A stretch of DNA of 64,000 nucleotides from Mycobacterium sp. E2479 (GTDB lineage: Bacteria; Actinomycetota; Actinomycetes; Mycobacteriales; Mycobacteriaceae). The stretch covers positions 26,576-90,575 of the forward strand of contig NZ_LZJR01000144.1 of the NCBI RefSeq assembly GCF_001667925.1, read 5' to 3'. The position numbers and the translations under genes are program-made. A model generated the notes under the pieces. It was given only the letters and a program-made list of their open reading frames with translations. It ran no database searches and was not told where the DNA came from. This document shows positions 7,387 to 16,173 of this stretch, piece by piece (the first letter of the stretch is position 1; each line of letters opens with the position of its first letter).

Positions 7387-9364
7387 TCAGCTTGACCACC
7401 CGGTTGTTGCCGCGGTCGGCGACATAGACGTTCTGGTCCTTGTCGACCGTCACCGCCAACGGCGTGTTGAGCCCGTTGAACGACAGGACGGTCCCGGTGG
7501 TCGCGCCCGGAGCGTACTTCACCACGTCGCTCTTGTCGTGCTCGGTGACGTAGACGGTGCCGCTGTTGTCCACGGCGATGCCCCACGGCACGGACAGGTC
7601 ACGAAATGGCAACTCCGACTGAGTATTTGAATTGGCGTCCAGCTTCACTACCCTGTTGTTGTCCGTATCGGCGACGTAGACGGTGCCCCCGGCGTCGACG
7701 GCCACGCCATCGGGATTCTTCAGCCCGGTGAACGGCAACTCGGTCTGGGCCGTGGAGCCCGCCGCCAGTTTCAGCACCCTGCTGTTGCCGCGGTCGGCGA
7801 CATACACGGCGCCCTGGCTGTCGACCGCGACGCCCTCCGGGTAGCTCAGGCCGTTGAACGGCAGCACCTTCTGGTCGTTGGATCCCGCGGCCAAACTGAC
7901 CACACGATTGTTGAAATCAGCGACATACACGGTGCCCGCGCCGTCGACGGCCAGACCCTGCGGCTGGTAGAGCCCGTGGAACGGCAGCACCGTCGTGGCG
8001 TCCGAACCGGCCGAGAGCTTCACCACCCGGCCATACATGCCTTCGCTGGTGACATAGACGCCGCCGGCGCTGTCCAGCGCCACCCCGCCCGGGGAAAGGC
8101 GGAAGTCAATACCCTTGAACGGCAACACGCTTTGACCACTCGCCTGCTTCGACGGCGATTCGGTGGACAGGTAGCCCACGACCGCCACGACGAAAGCAAC
8201 CAGCGCGACGAGCACGATGGCGCCGACGATGATCCACTGCTTGCGTTTGTCGTTCGGCGCGGCTGGCCTTCCGAAGTCCGGCGCGGGCCCGTATACGGGG
8301 CCGGATGTCGTTGGGGCGGGCCGGATCAGCGACGGGTTACGGCCGGAGTGCTCGGACCAACCGGTGCCGCCCGCCCTGGCCGCCGCCGGACCCACCATGG
8401 TCTCGGCGCCGGGCCACGCTGCGCCCGAGTGCGGCGCGGACTCCGGGCGTCGAGCCGACGCCTGTGCGCGCTGGGCCGCGTCTTCCCCCTCGCGCAGGAT
8501 CGTGGTGGCCTTGCGCTGCTCGGACGTGTTCAGCGCGTGATGCGCGGCGGCGGCGAATTCGCCGGCGGTGCGATAGCGATCCTCGGGACGTTTGGCCATG
8601 CCCTTTGCGATCACCTGATCCAACGCGGGCGGAAACGCGCCGGGGCGCAATTGGCTGGGCGGCGCGGCCGTCTTCGTCAGATGCGCGGCGACCAGCCGTT
8701 CGATGGTGTCGGCCGGGTAGGGCGGCGAGCCGGTCAAACACTCGCTCAAAACACAGGCGAGCGAATAGATGTCGACGCTGTGGGTGACATCGTCGTCGGT
8801 GAATCGTTCCGGGGCCATGTAGTAATAGGTTCCGATCGCGGTCCCGACCTGGGTCAGGCCAGGATCGGTCGCGGCCCGCGCGATGCCGAAGTCGGCCAGG
8901 TAGGCGAAATCGTTGGGGGTGACCAGAATGTTCCCCGGTGTGACGTCGCGGTGCGCAACCCCGGCGGCGTGCGCCGCGTCGAGCGCGGCGGCGACCTGGC
9001 TGATGATGGCGATCGCGCGCGGCGCGGCCAATGGCCCGTCCCGGCGCAACAGCGTACCCAGGTCGACCCCGTCGACGAGGCGCATCTCCACGAAGAATCG
9101 CCCGTCGATCTCGCCGTAGTCGTGGATCGGTACCACGTGCGGTTCGGTCAGCCGTCCCGCGATGTCGGCCTCGCGCTGTAGCCGGGCGCGGAACTCCGCA
9201 TTGCCGGAAAACTGCTGGGAGATCAGTTTCAGGGCCACCAAGCGGCGCTTGCGGGCGTCCTCGGCCTCGTAAACCTCACCCATGCCGCCCTGGCGCAGAA
9301 GTCGCACCAGCCGGTACGGGCCGAACCAGGATCCCTCCCGCGAGGCGGGCCCGCTATCGCTCAC
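7379..9364 (-). CDS. pknD: Transmembrane Ser/Thr kinase PknD with NHL beta-propeller
   Basis: A 661-residue receptor kinase. The kinase domain (about residues 17-275) shows the glycine loop RQGGMGEVYEA, Lys46 (VALK), the catalytic loop HRDVTPGNIL with Asp140 and Asn145, and DFG at 158-160. A Pro/Ala-rich linker leads to one membrane helix (about 377-399). The outer part (about 415-661) has six NHL-type repeats (GVAVDxxGxVYVAD pattern). It matches M. tuberculosis PknD (Rv0931c). The catalytic-loop Lys of HRDxKxxN is Thr142 here, which is unusual. The gene begins 21 bases after the pstS2 stop, so PstS2 and PknD are probably co-expressed and linked to phosphate sensing. Confidence 0.95.
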   Translation of the reverse strand: MSDSGPASREGSWFGPYRLVRLLRQGGMGEVYEAEDARKRRLVALKLISQQFSGNAEFRARLQREADIAGRLTEPHVVPIHDYGEIDGRFFVEMRLVDGVDLGTLLRRDGPLAAPRAIAIISQVAAALDAAHAAGVAHRDVTPGNILVTPNDFAYLADFGIARAATDPGLTQVGTAIGTYYYMAPERFTDDDVTHSVDIYSLACVLSECLTGSPPYPADTIERLVAAHLTKTAAPPSQLRPGAFPPALDQVIAKGMAKRPEDRYRTAGEFAAAAHHALNTSEQRKATTILREGEDAAQRAQASARRPESAPHSGAAWPGAETMVGPAAARAGGTGWSEHSGRNPSLIRPAPTTSGPVYGPAPDFGRPAAPNDKRKQWIIVGAIVLVALVAFVVAVVGYLSTESPSKQASGQSVLPFKGIDFRLSPGGVALDSAGGVYVTSEGMYGRVVKLSAGSDATTVLPFHGLYQPQGLAVDGAGTVYVADFNNRVVSLAAGSNDQKVLPFNGLSYPEGVAVDSQGAVYVADRGNSRVLKLAAGSTAQTELPFTGLKNPDGVAVDAGGTVYVADTDNNRVVKLDANSNTQSELPFRDLSVPWGIAVDNSGTVYVTEHDKSDVVKYAPGATTGTVLSFNGLNTPLAVTVDKDQNVYVADRGNNRVVKLTP

Positions 9365-9385
9365 CCTCGAGCCTCCTTCGCATCG

Positions 9386-10492
9386 TCAGGAAATGGCATT
9401 GACCGCGCTCGACAGCTTCGACGTGAACGAGCTGGGCAGCGGGATGGAACCGTATTGGTCCAAACCGTCCTGGCCCGGACCGATCGCCGCCTGCATGAAC
9501 GCCTTCACCGCCGCGCCCGTGGCCGCGTCCGGGTACTTCGAGCAGACGATTTCATAGGTCGCGAGCACGATCGGGTACGCGCCGGACTGCGTCGGCTTGT
9601 AGAACGACGAGGTGTCCAGCACCAGGTCGTTGCCCTGCCCGCTGAAGGTCGCGCCGGCGATCGTCTTCTCGACGGAGTCCTTGGTGATCGGCACCGCGTC
9701 CGGTCCTGCCGACGTGATGATCGATGCCATCGTCAGCTGCTTACCCACCGCGAAGGACCACTCGTTGTAGGTGATCGACCCCTCGGTGTTCTGCAGCAGC
9801 GCCGACGTGCCGTTGTTCCCGCTGGCTCCCTGTCCGACGCCGCCGTTGAACGTCTCGCTGCCACCCTTGCCCCATGCGCCGTTGGACGCGCCGTCCAGAT
9901 ACTTCTGAAAATTCGCGGTGGTACCGGATTTGTCACTGCGGAAGATGACCGTGATGGGTGTCGACGGCAGGTTGATGCCGGAGTTGATGGCCTTCAGTGC
10001 CGGGTCGTCCCACTTGGTGATCGTGCCGTTGAAGATCTTCGCGACGGTGGGTCCGTCCAGTTTCAGCCCGCTCACCCCGGTGAGGTGGTAGGTGACCGCG
10101 ATCGGCCCGAACACCGTGGGCAGATCCCACGCCGGTGAACCGCAGCGCTGCGCCGCCCGGTCGTTCTGACCGGTGGACGGGTCCAGAGGGATATCGGAAC
10201 CCGCGAGATCGGTCTGATTGTTGAGGAACTGGGTCAGTCCGGCGCCGGATCCGTTGGCGTTGTAATCCAGCGTGTAACCCGGGCAGGCCCGAATGTAGGC
10301 GTAGACGAACTGCTCGATGGCGTTTTGCTGCGCGGTCGAGCCGCTGTCTTTCAGCACCTTCTTGCCGCCGCAATCCACTTTCGCCGGCTTCTCGCCCGAT
10401 CCCGACGACGAGTTGCTGTCGCCGCATCCCGCCAGCGCGAGCGCGGCGACGGCCACCAGGCTGAGTGCGACGCCAGGTCGAGCGAACCTCAC
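9386..10492 (-). CDS. pstS2: Phosphate-binding lipoprotein PstS2
   Basis: A 368-residue lipoprotein with a GTG start and AAGGAG upstream. The signal peptide ends in the lipobox LALAGC, so the mature protein would be lipid-anchored at the outer membrane face. The PstS fold is recognisable from SGSTAQ near residue 51, NANGSGAG and RSDKSGTT, all phosphate-contact loops. The sequence is closer to M. tuberculosis PstS2 (Rv0932c) than to PstS1 or PstS3. It is the first gene of the leftward arm with pknD downstream, divergent from the pstB arm. A PHO-box-like repeat lies about 70 bases upstream and could control both arms. Confidence 0.93.
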   Translation of the reverse strand: MRFARPGVALSLVAVAALALAGCGDSNSSSGSGEKPAKVDCGGKKVLKDSGSTAQQNAIEQFVYAYIRACPGYTLDYNANGSGAGLTQFLNNQTDLAGSDIPLDPSTGQNDRAAQRCGSPAWDLPTVFGPIAVTYHLTGVSGLKLDGPTVAKIFNGTITKWDDPALKAINSGINLPSTPITVIFRSDKSGTTANFQKYLDGASNGAWGKGGSETFNGGVGQGASGNNGTSALLQNTEGSITYNEWSFAVGKQLTMASIITSAGPDAVPITKDSVEKTIAGATFSGQGNDLVLDTSSFYKPTQSGAYPIVLATYEIVCSKYPDAATGAAVKAFMQAAIGPGQDGLDQYGSIPLPSSFTSKLSSAVNAIS

Positions 10493-10560
10493 GAAACTCC
10501 TTCGGTCTTCAACAAAAGTTAACTATTCGCGAATATACAAACCCTTGACGAACAATAAGA

Positions 10561-10578
10561 GGTGAATTGCCGGTGACC
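10561..10578 (-). promoter_or_regulatory. PHO-box-like direct repeat between the two pst arms
   Basis: Read on the minus strand, two 7-base units, GGTCACC and ATTCACC, start exactly 11 bases apart (spacer GGCA). This matches the actinobacterial PHO-box pattern of GTTCACC-type direct repeats bound by PhoP/RegX3-type regulators under phosphate starvation. It lies in the 121-bp divergent region between pstS2 and pstB. Regulator identity is inference. Confidence 0.5.
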
Positions 10579-10613
10579 GCGCGCCGCGCGCGAACACGTA
10601 ACATCAGTTGTCG

Positions 10614-11462
10614 ATGCGTCGCGAACAACAGTTCCAGGCCGCAACTGCGGCTGCCGCTGCCGATGACGGCGGCGTTAGCGTGCGCTCGGTCGACCTGACC
10701 CTGGGATTCGGCCCCAAAACAGTCCTCGAGCACGTGAGCCTCGACTTTCCCGCCCGATCCGTCACCACACTGCTGGGGCCGACCGGTTCGGGCAAGACCA
10801 CCTTCCTGCGCACCCTGAACCGGATGAACGACAAGGTTTCGGGTTTCCGGCACAGTGGTGACGTCCTGTTGGGCGGGCGCACCATCTTCTCCGACCGCGA
10901 CCTGATGGAGTTCCGCCGCAGCGTGGGCATGCTGTTTCAGCGTCCCAACCCGTTTCCGATGTCGATCGTGGACAACGTCGTGGCCGGCGTGCGTGCGCAC
11001 AAGATCGCGCCGCGCAAGGAATTCAAAAGCGTCGCCGAGGCACGGCTCACCGAGGTCGGTCTCTGGGATGCGGTCAAGGATCGGCTCGGTGATTCCCCAT
11101 TCCGGCTCTCCGGGGGACAGCAGCAGTTGCTGTGTTTGGCCCGTGCCCTAGCGGTTAACCCGGAGGTGCTATTGCTCGACGAGCCCACCTCCTCGCTGGA
11201 CCCGACCACGACCGAAAAGATCGAGGGGCTCATTCGATCCCTCGCCGGCCGGCTGACGGTGATCATGGTGACCCACGATCTCGCGCAGGCCGCCCGCACC
11301 GGTGACCGGACCGCATTCTTCTTCGAGGGCAGGCTGGTCGAGGAGGGACCAACCAAACAGTTGTTCTTATCGCCGGAGCACGAGGAGACCATCCGCTACT
11401 TCGCGCCGTTCCGACCGGCCGGGGGCTCCTCGCATCAGGTGGGGATGACGGAAAGACATTAG
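10614..11462 (+). CDS. pstB: Phosphate ABC transporter ATP-binding protein PstB
   Basis: A 282-residue ABC ATPase. ATG 10614 is preferred over the in-frame TTG at 10608; neither has a clear ribosome-binding site. Walker A is GPTGSGKT, the Q-loop follows in MLFQRPNPFPMS (PstB-typical), the signature is LSGGQQ, Walker B is LLLDEPTSSLD, and the switch His is in MVTHD. It energises phosphate import by the PstC-PstA channel. It matches Rv0933 and leads the rightward arm pstB-pstS1-pstS1-pstC-pstA, as in M. tuberculosis apart from the doubled pstS1. Confidence 0.94.
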   Translation: MRREQQFQAATAAAAADDGGVSVRSVDLTLGFGPKTVLEHVSLDFPARSVTTLLGPTGSGKTTFLRTLNRMNDKVSGFRHSGDVLLGGRTIFSDRDLMEFRRSVGMLFQRPNPFPMSIVDNVVAGVRAHKIAPRKEFKSVAEARLTEVGLWDAVKDRLGDSPFRLSGGQQQLLCLARALAVNPEVLLLDEPTSSLDPTTTEKIEGLIRSLAGRLTVIMVTHDLAQAARTGDRTAFFFEGRLVEEGPTKQLFLSPEHEETIRYFAPFRPAGGSSHQVGMTERH

Positions 11463-11515
11463 CGCAGAGAAGGTTTCGCCGGAATAGGACACGACGGGGA
11501 ACAGGAAGCGAGGAC

Positions 11516-12640
11516 GTGAGGGGTCGTCTGGGCGCGCTGCTGGGCCTGGTGGCAATTGGGCCACCAGCTTTAGGCATCGCAGGTTGTGGCTCCAACTCCC
11601 TACGTGGTGCGCCAACTACCGGGCCGACCGCCGGCAGCGTCGCCACCACGCCGGCTGCATCCACGATTGAGCTCTCCGAGACCGGCAGCACGCTGCTCTA
11701 CCCGCTGTTCAGCGAGTGGGGCGCCGCCTATCGTGCGAAGTATCCGAACGTCACCATCACCACCCAGAGCAGCGGCTCGGGCGCGGGAATCTCCCAGGTT
11801 GCGGCCCAGGCGGTCGTCATCGGCGCCTCCGATGCCTACCTGTCCGAGGGCGACACGGCCGCCCACCGGGGGCTGATGAACATCGCGCTGGCCATTTCGG
11901 CGCAACAGGTCAACTACAACCTGCCCGGCGTCCATCAGCATCTCAAGCTCAACGGCAGGGTGCTGGCCGCCATGTATCGGGGCACGATCAAAACGTGGAA
12001 CGACCCACAGATCGCCGGCATCAACCCCGGCCTGCACCTCCCCGATACCCCGGTCGTTCCGCTGCACCGCTCCGACGGGTCCGGCAGCACGTTCCAGTTC
12101 ACCCAGTACCTGTCCAAGCAGGATCCCGACGGCTGGGGCCGCTGGCCCGGCTTCGGCACCACCATCGCCTTCCCGGCGGTGCCCGACGCGCTGGGCGAGA
12201 ACGGCGACGGTGCCATGGTGACCGGTTGCGCCGCGAACCCCGGCTGTGTGGCGTACACCAGCATTGGCTCGCTCGACGAGGCCGATGAGCACGGACTCAG
12301 TCAGGCCAAGCTGGACAACGCCTCCGGCAGATACCTGCTGCCCACCGCCAAGAACATCCAGGCCGCGGCGTCCGGCTTCGCCTCGAAAACCCCGCCGAAC
12401 CAAGCCATCTCGCTGATCAACGGCCCCGCCGCGGACGGCTACCCGATCGTCAACTACGAGTACGCGATCGTCAACAGCAGCCAGAAAGACGCCGCCACCG
12501 CACAGACCCTGCAGGCCTTCCTGCACTGGGCGGTCACCGACGGCAACAACGCCTCGTTCCTGGACAAGATGCACTTCCAGCCGCTGCCGCCCGAGGTGGC
12601 GAAGCTATCGGACGCCCAGATCACCAAGATCAGCGGATGA
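11516..12640 (+). CDS. pstS1: Phosphate-binding lipoprotein PstS1, copy A
   Basis: A 374-residue lipoprotein starting at GTG 11516 after AGGAAGCGAGGA. The lipobox is LGIAGC. Phosphate-contact segments are ETGSTLLYPLF, SSGSGAGISQ and HRSDGSGSTF. It belongs to the PstS1 (Rv0934) group, the 38-kDa antigen of M. tuberculosis. A second pstS1 lies 40 bases downstream. The last third (from 12356) is almost the same as the second copy at DNA level, while the first two thirds have diverged, which suggests recent gene conversion. Confidence 0.93.
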   Translation: MRGRLGALLGLVAIGPPALGIAGCGSNSLRGAPTTGPTAGSVATTPAASTIELSETGSTLLYPLFSEWGAAYRAKYPNVTITTQSSGSGAGISQVAAQAVVIGASDAYLSEGDTAAHRGLMNIALAISAQQVNYNLPGVHQHLKLNGRVLAAMYRGTIKTWNDPQIAGINPGLHLPDTPVVPLHRSDGSGSTFQFTQYLSKQDPDGWGRWPGFGTTIAFPAVPDALGENGDGAMVTGCAANPGCVAYTSIGSLDEADEHGLSQAKLDNASGRYLLPTAKNIQAAASGFASKTPPNQAISLINGPAADGYPIVNYEYAIVNSSQKDAATAQTLQAFLHWAVTDGNNASFLDKMHFQPLPPEVAKLSDAQITKISG

Positions 12641-12680
12641 GCACGGTAACGCAAGGCGCACAAGGGAAAAGGAGAAGGTT

Positions 12681-13817
12681 GTGAAAGTTCGTCTGACTAG
12701 ATTGCTGGCAATGGGCGCGACGGCGCCATTGGTTTTCGCCCTCGGGGTGGGCATGGCCGCGTGTGGTTCGAACTCGCAGAGCGGTGCGCCGAATCAGGGT
12801 GGCGGCGGCCCGGTTGCGACGACGCCGGCATCCTCGCCGATCACGCTGTCGGAGACCGGTAGCACGCTGCTGTACCCGCTGTTCAACCTGTGGGCCCCGG
12901 CCTATCACGGCAAGTACTCGAACGTGACGCTCACGCCCCAGGGCACGGGTTCGGGTACCGGGATCTCCCAGGCGGCGGCGGGGGCGGTCAACATCGGCGC
13001 CTCCGACGCCTACCTGTCCGAGGGCGACATGGCCGCACACAAAGGACTGATGAACATCGCGCTGGCCATTTCCGCGCAGCAGGTCAACTACAACCTGCCG
13101 GGGGTCACCGAACACATCAAATTGAACGGCAAGGTGCTGGCCGGCATGTACAACGGCACCGTGAAAACCTGGAACGATCCGCAGATCACCGGGCTCAACC
13201 CCGGCGTGAATCTGCCGGCCACGCCGGTGGTTCCGTTGCACCGCTCCGACGGTTCCGGTGACACCTTCCTGTTCACCCAGTACCTGTCCAAGCAGGATCC
13301 CGACGGCTGGGGCCGCTCGCCCGGCTTCGGCACCACTGTCGCCTTCCCGACGGTGCCCGGCGCACTCGGCGAGAACGGCAACGGCGGGATGGTGACCGGC
13401 TGCGCGGACACCCCGGGCTGCGTGGCCTACATCGGCATCAGCTTCCTCGACCAGGCCCAGCAGAAGGGGCTCGGCGAGGCGCAACTGGCCAACGCCTCGG
13501 ACAAGTACCTGCTGCCCGAAGCCAAGAGCATCCAGGCCGCGGCGTCCGGCTTCGCCTCGAAAACCCCGCCGAATCAGGCGATCTCGCTGATCAACGGCCC
13601 CGCCGCGGACGGCTACCCGATCGTCAACTACGAGTACGCGATCGTCAACAGCAGCCAGAAGGACGCCGCCACCGCGCAGACCCTGCAGGCCTTCCTGCAC
13701 TGGGCGGTCACCGACGGCAACAACGCCTCGTTTTTGGACAAGGTGCACTTCCAGCCGCTGCCGCCGGAGGTGGCGAAGCTGTCGGACGCCCAGATCGCCA
13801 AGATCAGCGGCCAGTAG
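12681..13817 (+). CDS. pstS1: Phosphate-binding lipoprotein PstS1, copy B
   Basis: A 378-residue paralogue of the preceding gene, starting at GTG 12681 behind the strong AAAAGGAGAAGG site. The lipobox is GMAAC. The contact loops ETGSTLLYPLF, GTGSGTGISQ and HRSDGSGDTF are kept, so it should bind phosphate. M. tuberculosis has one pstS1 at this place. The N-terminal linker differs fully from copy A, while the last ~95 residues differ at only a few positions. It ends 7 bases before pstC, so it is part of the same operon. Two copies may raise binding-protein dose or give different affinities; this is inference. Confidence 0.93.
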   Translation: MKVRLTRLLAMGATAPLVFALGVGMAACGSNSQSGAPNQGGGGPVATTPASSPITLSETGSTLLYPLFNLWAPAYHGKYSNVTLTPQGTGSGTGISQAAAGAVNIGASDAYLSEGDMAAHKGLMNIALAISAQQVNYNLPGVTEHIKLNGKVLAGMYNGTVKTWNDPQITGLNPGVNLPATPVVPLHRSDGSGDTFLFTQYLSKQDPDGWGRSPGFGTTVAFPTVPGALGENGNGGMVTGCADTPGCVAYIGISFLDQAQQKGLGEAQLANASDKYLLPEAKSIQAAASGFASKTPPNQAISLINGPAADGYPIVNYEYAIVNSSQKDAATAQTLQAFLHWAVTDGNNASFLDKVHFQPLPPEVAKLSDAQIAKISGQ

Positions 13818-13824
13818 GAGTTCG

Positions 13825-14865
13825 GTGACCGATTTCACGATGGGCAGCGCGCTGGCCCGGGTTCGCGGCGTGCGCCGACCGGGCCTCGCCATCCGTTCGT
13901 TGGGCGCGGTGGGTGCGGCGATTCCGCTGCTCGCGCTCGTGTTCGTGCTCGCGACCCTGCTCCTCGAGGCGCTGCCGGCGATCAAGGTCAACGGGTTGCA
14001 CTTCTTCACCGCCACCGACTGGAATCCGGGCAACACGTATGGCGACGCCGTCGTCACCCGCGGCGTCCGGCATCCGGTCGGCGCCCACTACGGGGCATTG
14101 CCGATGATCGTCGGGACGCTGGCGACGTCGGCGATCGCGTTGATCATCGCGGTGCCGGTGTCGATCGGCGCGGCGTTGGTGATCGTCGAACGGCTGCCCA
14201 GACGGATCGCGTCGGCCATCGGAATGCTGCTCGAATTGCTCGCCGGCATTCCCAGCGTCATCGTCGGCTTATGGGGCGCAATGACCTTCGGGCCGTTCAT
14301 CGCCCACGATGTGGCTCCGGTGATCGCCCGCAACGCTCCGGACGTGCCGGTGCTCGACTACTTTCGCGGCAACACCGGTAACGGCGAGGGCTTGCTGGTG
14401 TCCGGCCTGGTGTTGGCGGTGATGGTCATTCCCATCATCGCGAGCACCACCCGCGACCTGATCCGGCAGGTGCCGGTGCTGCCCCGCGAGGGTGCGGTCG
14501 CGCTGGGGATGACCGACTGGGAATGCGCGCGACGGGTCACCCTGCCGTGGGTGTCGAGCGGTATCGTCGGCGCCATTGTGCTCGGGCTCGGACGCGCGCT
14601 GGGCGAGACGATGGCCGTCGCCATGGTGTCGGGTGCGGTGTTGGGTGCGATGCCGGCAAACATCTACTCGACGATGACCACCATCGCTGCCACCGTTGTG
14701 TCACAGTTGGATTCGGCGATGACCGACTTCACCGACTTCGCGGTGAAGACCCTCGCGGAACTCTCGCTGGTGCTGATGCTGATCACGTTGCTGACCAACG
14801 TGGCGGCCCGCGCGATGGTGCGCCGGGTATCGGGTACCGCACTGCCCGTGGGACGAGGTGTCTGA
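13825..14865 (+). CDS. pstC: Phosphate ABC transporter permease PstC
   Basis: A 346-residue inner-membrane permease (PstC1, Rv0935-like). The GTG start lies 7 bases after the pstS1 stop, and its ribosome-binding site TAGGAG overlaps that stop. Six or so membrane helices are visible. The cytoplasmic coupling loop reads REGAVALGMTDWECARRVTL, the EAA-type motif that docks PstB. A large periplasmic segment between helices 1 and 2 is typical for PstC. It overlaps pstA by 8 bases, which implies translational coupling. Confidence 0.93.
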   Translation: MTDFTMGSALARVRGVRRPGLAIRSLGAVGAAIPLLALVFVLATLLLEALPAIKVNGLHFFTATDWNPGNTYGDAVVTRGVRHPVGAHYGALPMIVGTLATSAIALIIAVPVSIGAALVIVERLPRRIASAIGMLLELLAGIPSVIVGLWGAMTFGPFIAHDVAPVIARNAPDVPVLDYFRGNTGNGEGLLVSGLVLAVMVIPIIASTTRDLIRQVPVLPREGAVALGMTDWECARRVTLPWVSSGIVGAIVLGLGRALGETMAVAMVSGAVLGAMPANIYSTMTTIAATVVSQLDSAMTDFTDFAVKTLAELSLVLMLITLLTNVAARAMVRRVSGTALPVGRGV

Positions 14866-15718
14866 GGTGAACACAACCCGGCGCAAGATTGTCAACGCGG
14901 TGTTCTGGGCTGCGTGCGTGTGCTGTCTGGCGGTGGTGGTGGTGCCGACACTGTGGATGCTGTTCGAAGTCGTCGGCCGCGCTGCGCCGGTGTTCAAATG
15001 GACTGTGCTGGTGCAAGACACGCGTGGCAACGGTGGTGGTTTGCGTAACGCCATCATCGGCACCCTGGTCGTCGGCTTCGGGGTCATGCTGATCGGGGGC
15101 TCGGTCAGCGTGTTGACCGGCATCTATCTGTCCGAATTCGCCAGTGGCAGAACACGTTCCGTTCTTCGCGGCGCTTACGAGGTACTCTCGGGCATCCCGT
15201 CCATCGTGCTCGGTTACGTCGGCTATCTGGCGCTGGTGGTGACATTTCACTGGGGGTTTTCTCTGGCGGCCGGGGTGCTGACGCTCTCGGCGATGAGCAT
15301 TCCATACATCGCGAAGGCCACCGAGTCCGCGCTCTCCCAGGTGCCTACGTCCTACCGGGAGGGAGCGGAGGCGCTCGGGCTGCCGCTGGGGTGGACCTTG
15401 CGCAAAATCGTGCTCAAATCGGCGATCCCCGGAATCGTCACCGGCCTGCTGGTGGCGCTGGCGCTGGCGGTCGGCGAGACGGCGCCGATGTTGTACACGG
15501 CCGGCTGGTCGAATTCCCCACCGACCGGGCAGCTCACCGACTCACCGGTCGGCTACCTGACGTACCCGATCTGGACGTTCTACAACCTGCCCTCCAAGGC
15601 TGCTCGCGAGCTGTCCTATGACGCGGCATTTTTGCTGATCGTTTTCGTCTTGCTGCTGATCATCTTCGGTCGGCTGATCACCTGGTTCGCCCGGCGGCAC
15701 TCGGCGGAATCGGTCTAG
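14858..15718 (+). CDS. pstA: Phosphate ABC transporter permease PstA
   Basis: A 286-residue permease (PstA2, Rv0936-like). GTG 14858 overlaps the end of pstC; an in-frame GTG at 14867 is an alternative. About six membrane helices are seen, and the EAA loop is YREGAEALGLPLGWTLRKIV. SGIPSIVLGYVGYLAL and ETAPMLYTAG are family hallmarks. It forms the channel with PstC. It is the last gene of the rightward pst arm and meets the signalling operon tail to tail, with 5 bases between the stops. Confidence 0.93.
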   Translation: MSEVNTTRRKIVNAVFWAACVCCLAVVVVPTLWMLFEVVGRAAPVFKWTVLVQDTRGNGGGLRNAIIGTLVVGFGVMLIGGSVSVLTGIYLSEFASGRTRSVLRGAYEVLSGIPSIVLGYVGYLALVVTFHWGFSLAAGVLTLSAMSIPYIAKATESALSQVPTSYREGAEALGLPLGWTLRKIVLKSAIPGIVTGLLVALALAVGETAPMLYTAGWSNSPPTGQLTDSPVGYLTYPIWTFYNLPSKAARELSYDAAFLLIVFVLLLIIFGRLITWFARRHSAESV

Positions 15719-15723
15719 CGCAC

Positions 15724-16173
15724 TTAGGATCCGTTGCCAGGCAGCCGCACCACCTGAACGAAGAACTCGTCGATCTGCCGGACGGCCTTCATGAATTGGT
15801 CCAGGTCAACGGGTTTGGTGACGTAGGCGTTCGCGTGCAGCTTGTAGCTCTTGAGAATGTCTTCCTCTGCCGAGGAGGTGGTGAGCACCACGACCGGGAT
15901 GCGCGACAGGTCGGGGTCGGACTTGACCTTCTCCAGTAGCTGGCGACCGTCGTATTTGGGCAGATTCAAGTCGAGCAGGATGAGGTCGGGTCGCGGCGCG
16001 TCGGCGAACTCACCGCGCCGGTAGAGGTAATTGAGGCCCTCCTCCCCGTCATGGGCGACATGGAGCCTGTTCTTGAGCTTGTTGTGCTCGAACGCTTCTC
16101 GGGTGATGAGCTCGTCGCCCGGGTCGTCCTCGACGAGCAGGATGTCGATTGCTCTGCCTTCTGGTGTCGTCAT
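15724..16173 (-). CDS. Stand-alone response regulator (Rcp1-like receiver)
   Basis: A 149-residue protein made only of a receiver domain: the acidic pair in LVEDDPGDE, phospho-acceptor Asp68 in LILLDLNLP, the switch Thr in VVLTTS and Lys120 in YVTKPVDLDQF. There is no output domain. The ATG overlaps the TGA of the histidine kinase gene, so the two are translationally coupled. The LNLPKYDGRQLL pattern is like Rcp1 receivers that pair with phytochrome-type kinases. It probably receives phosphate from the adjacent kinase and may pass it on or act as a phosphate sink. Confidence 0.88.
   Translation of the reverse strand: MTTPEGRAIDILLVEDDPGDELITREAFEHNKLKNRLHVAHDGEEGLNYLYRRGEFADAPRPDLILLDLNLPKYDGRQLLEKVKSDPDLSRIPVVVLTTSSAEEDILKSYKLHANAYVTKPVDLDQFMKAVRQIDEFFVQVVRLPGNGS

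Noticed and set aside
10608..10613. TTG start for pstB
   Set aside because: An ATG lies two codons later; neither has a clear ribosome-binding site, so the ATG was preferred.
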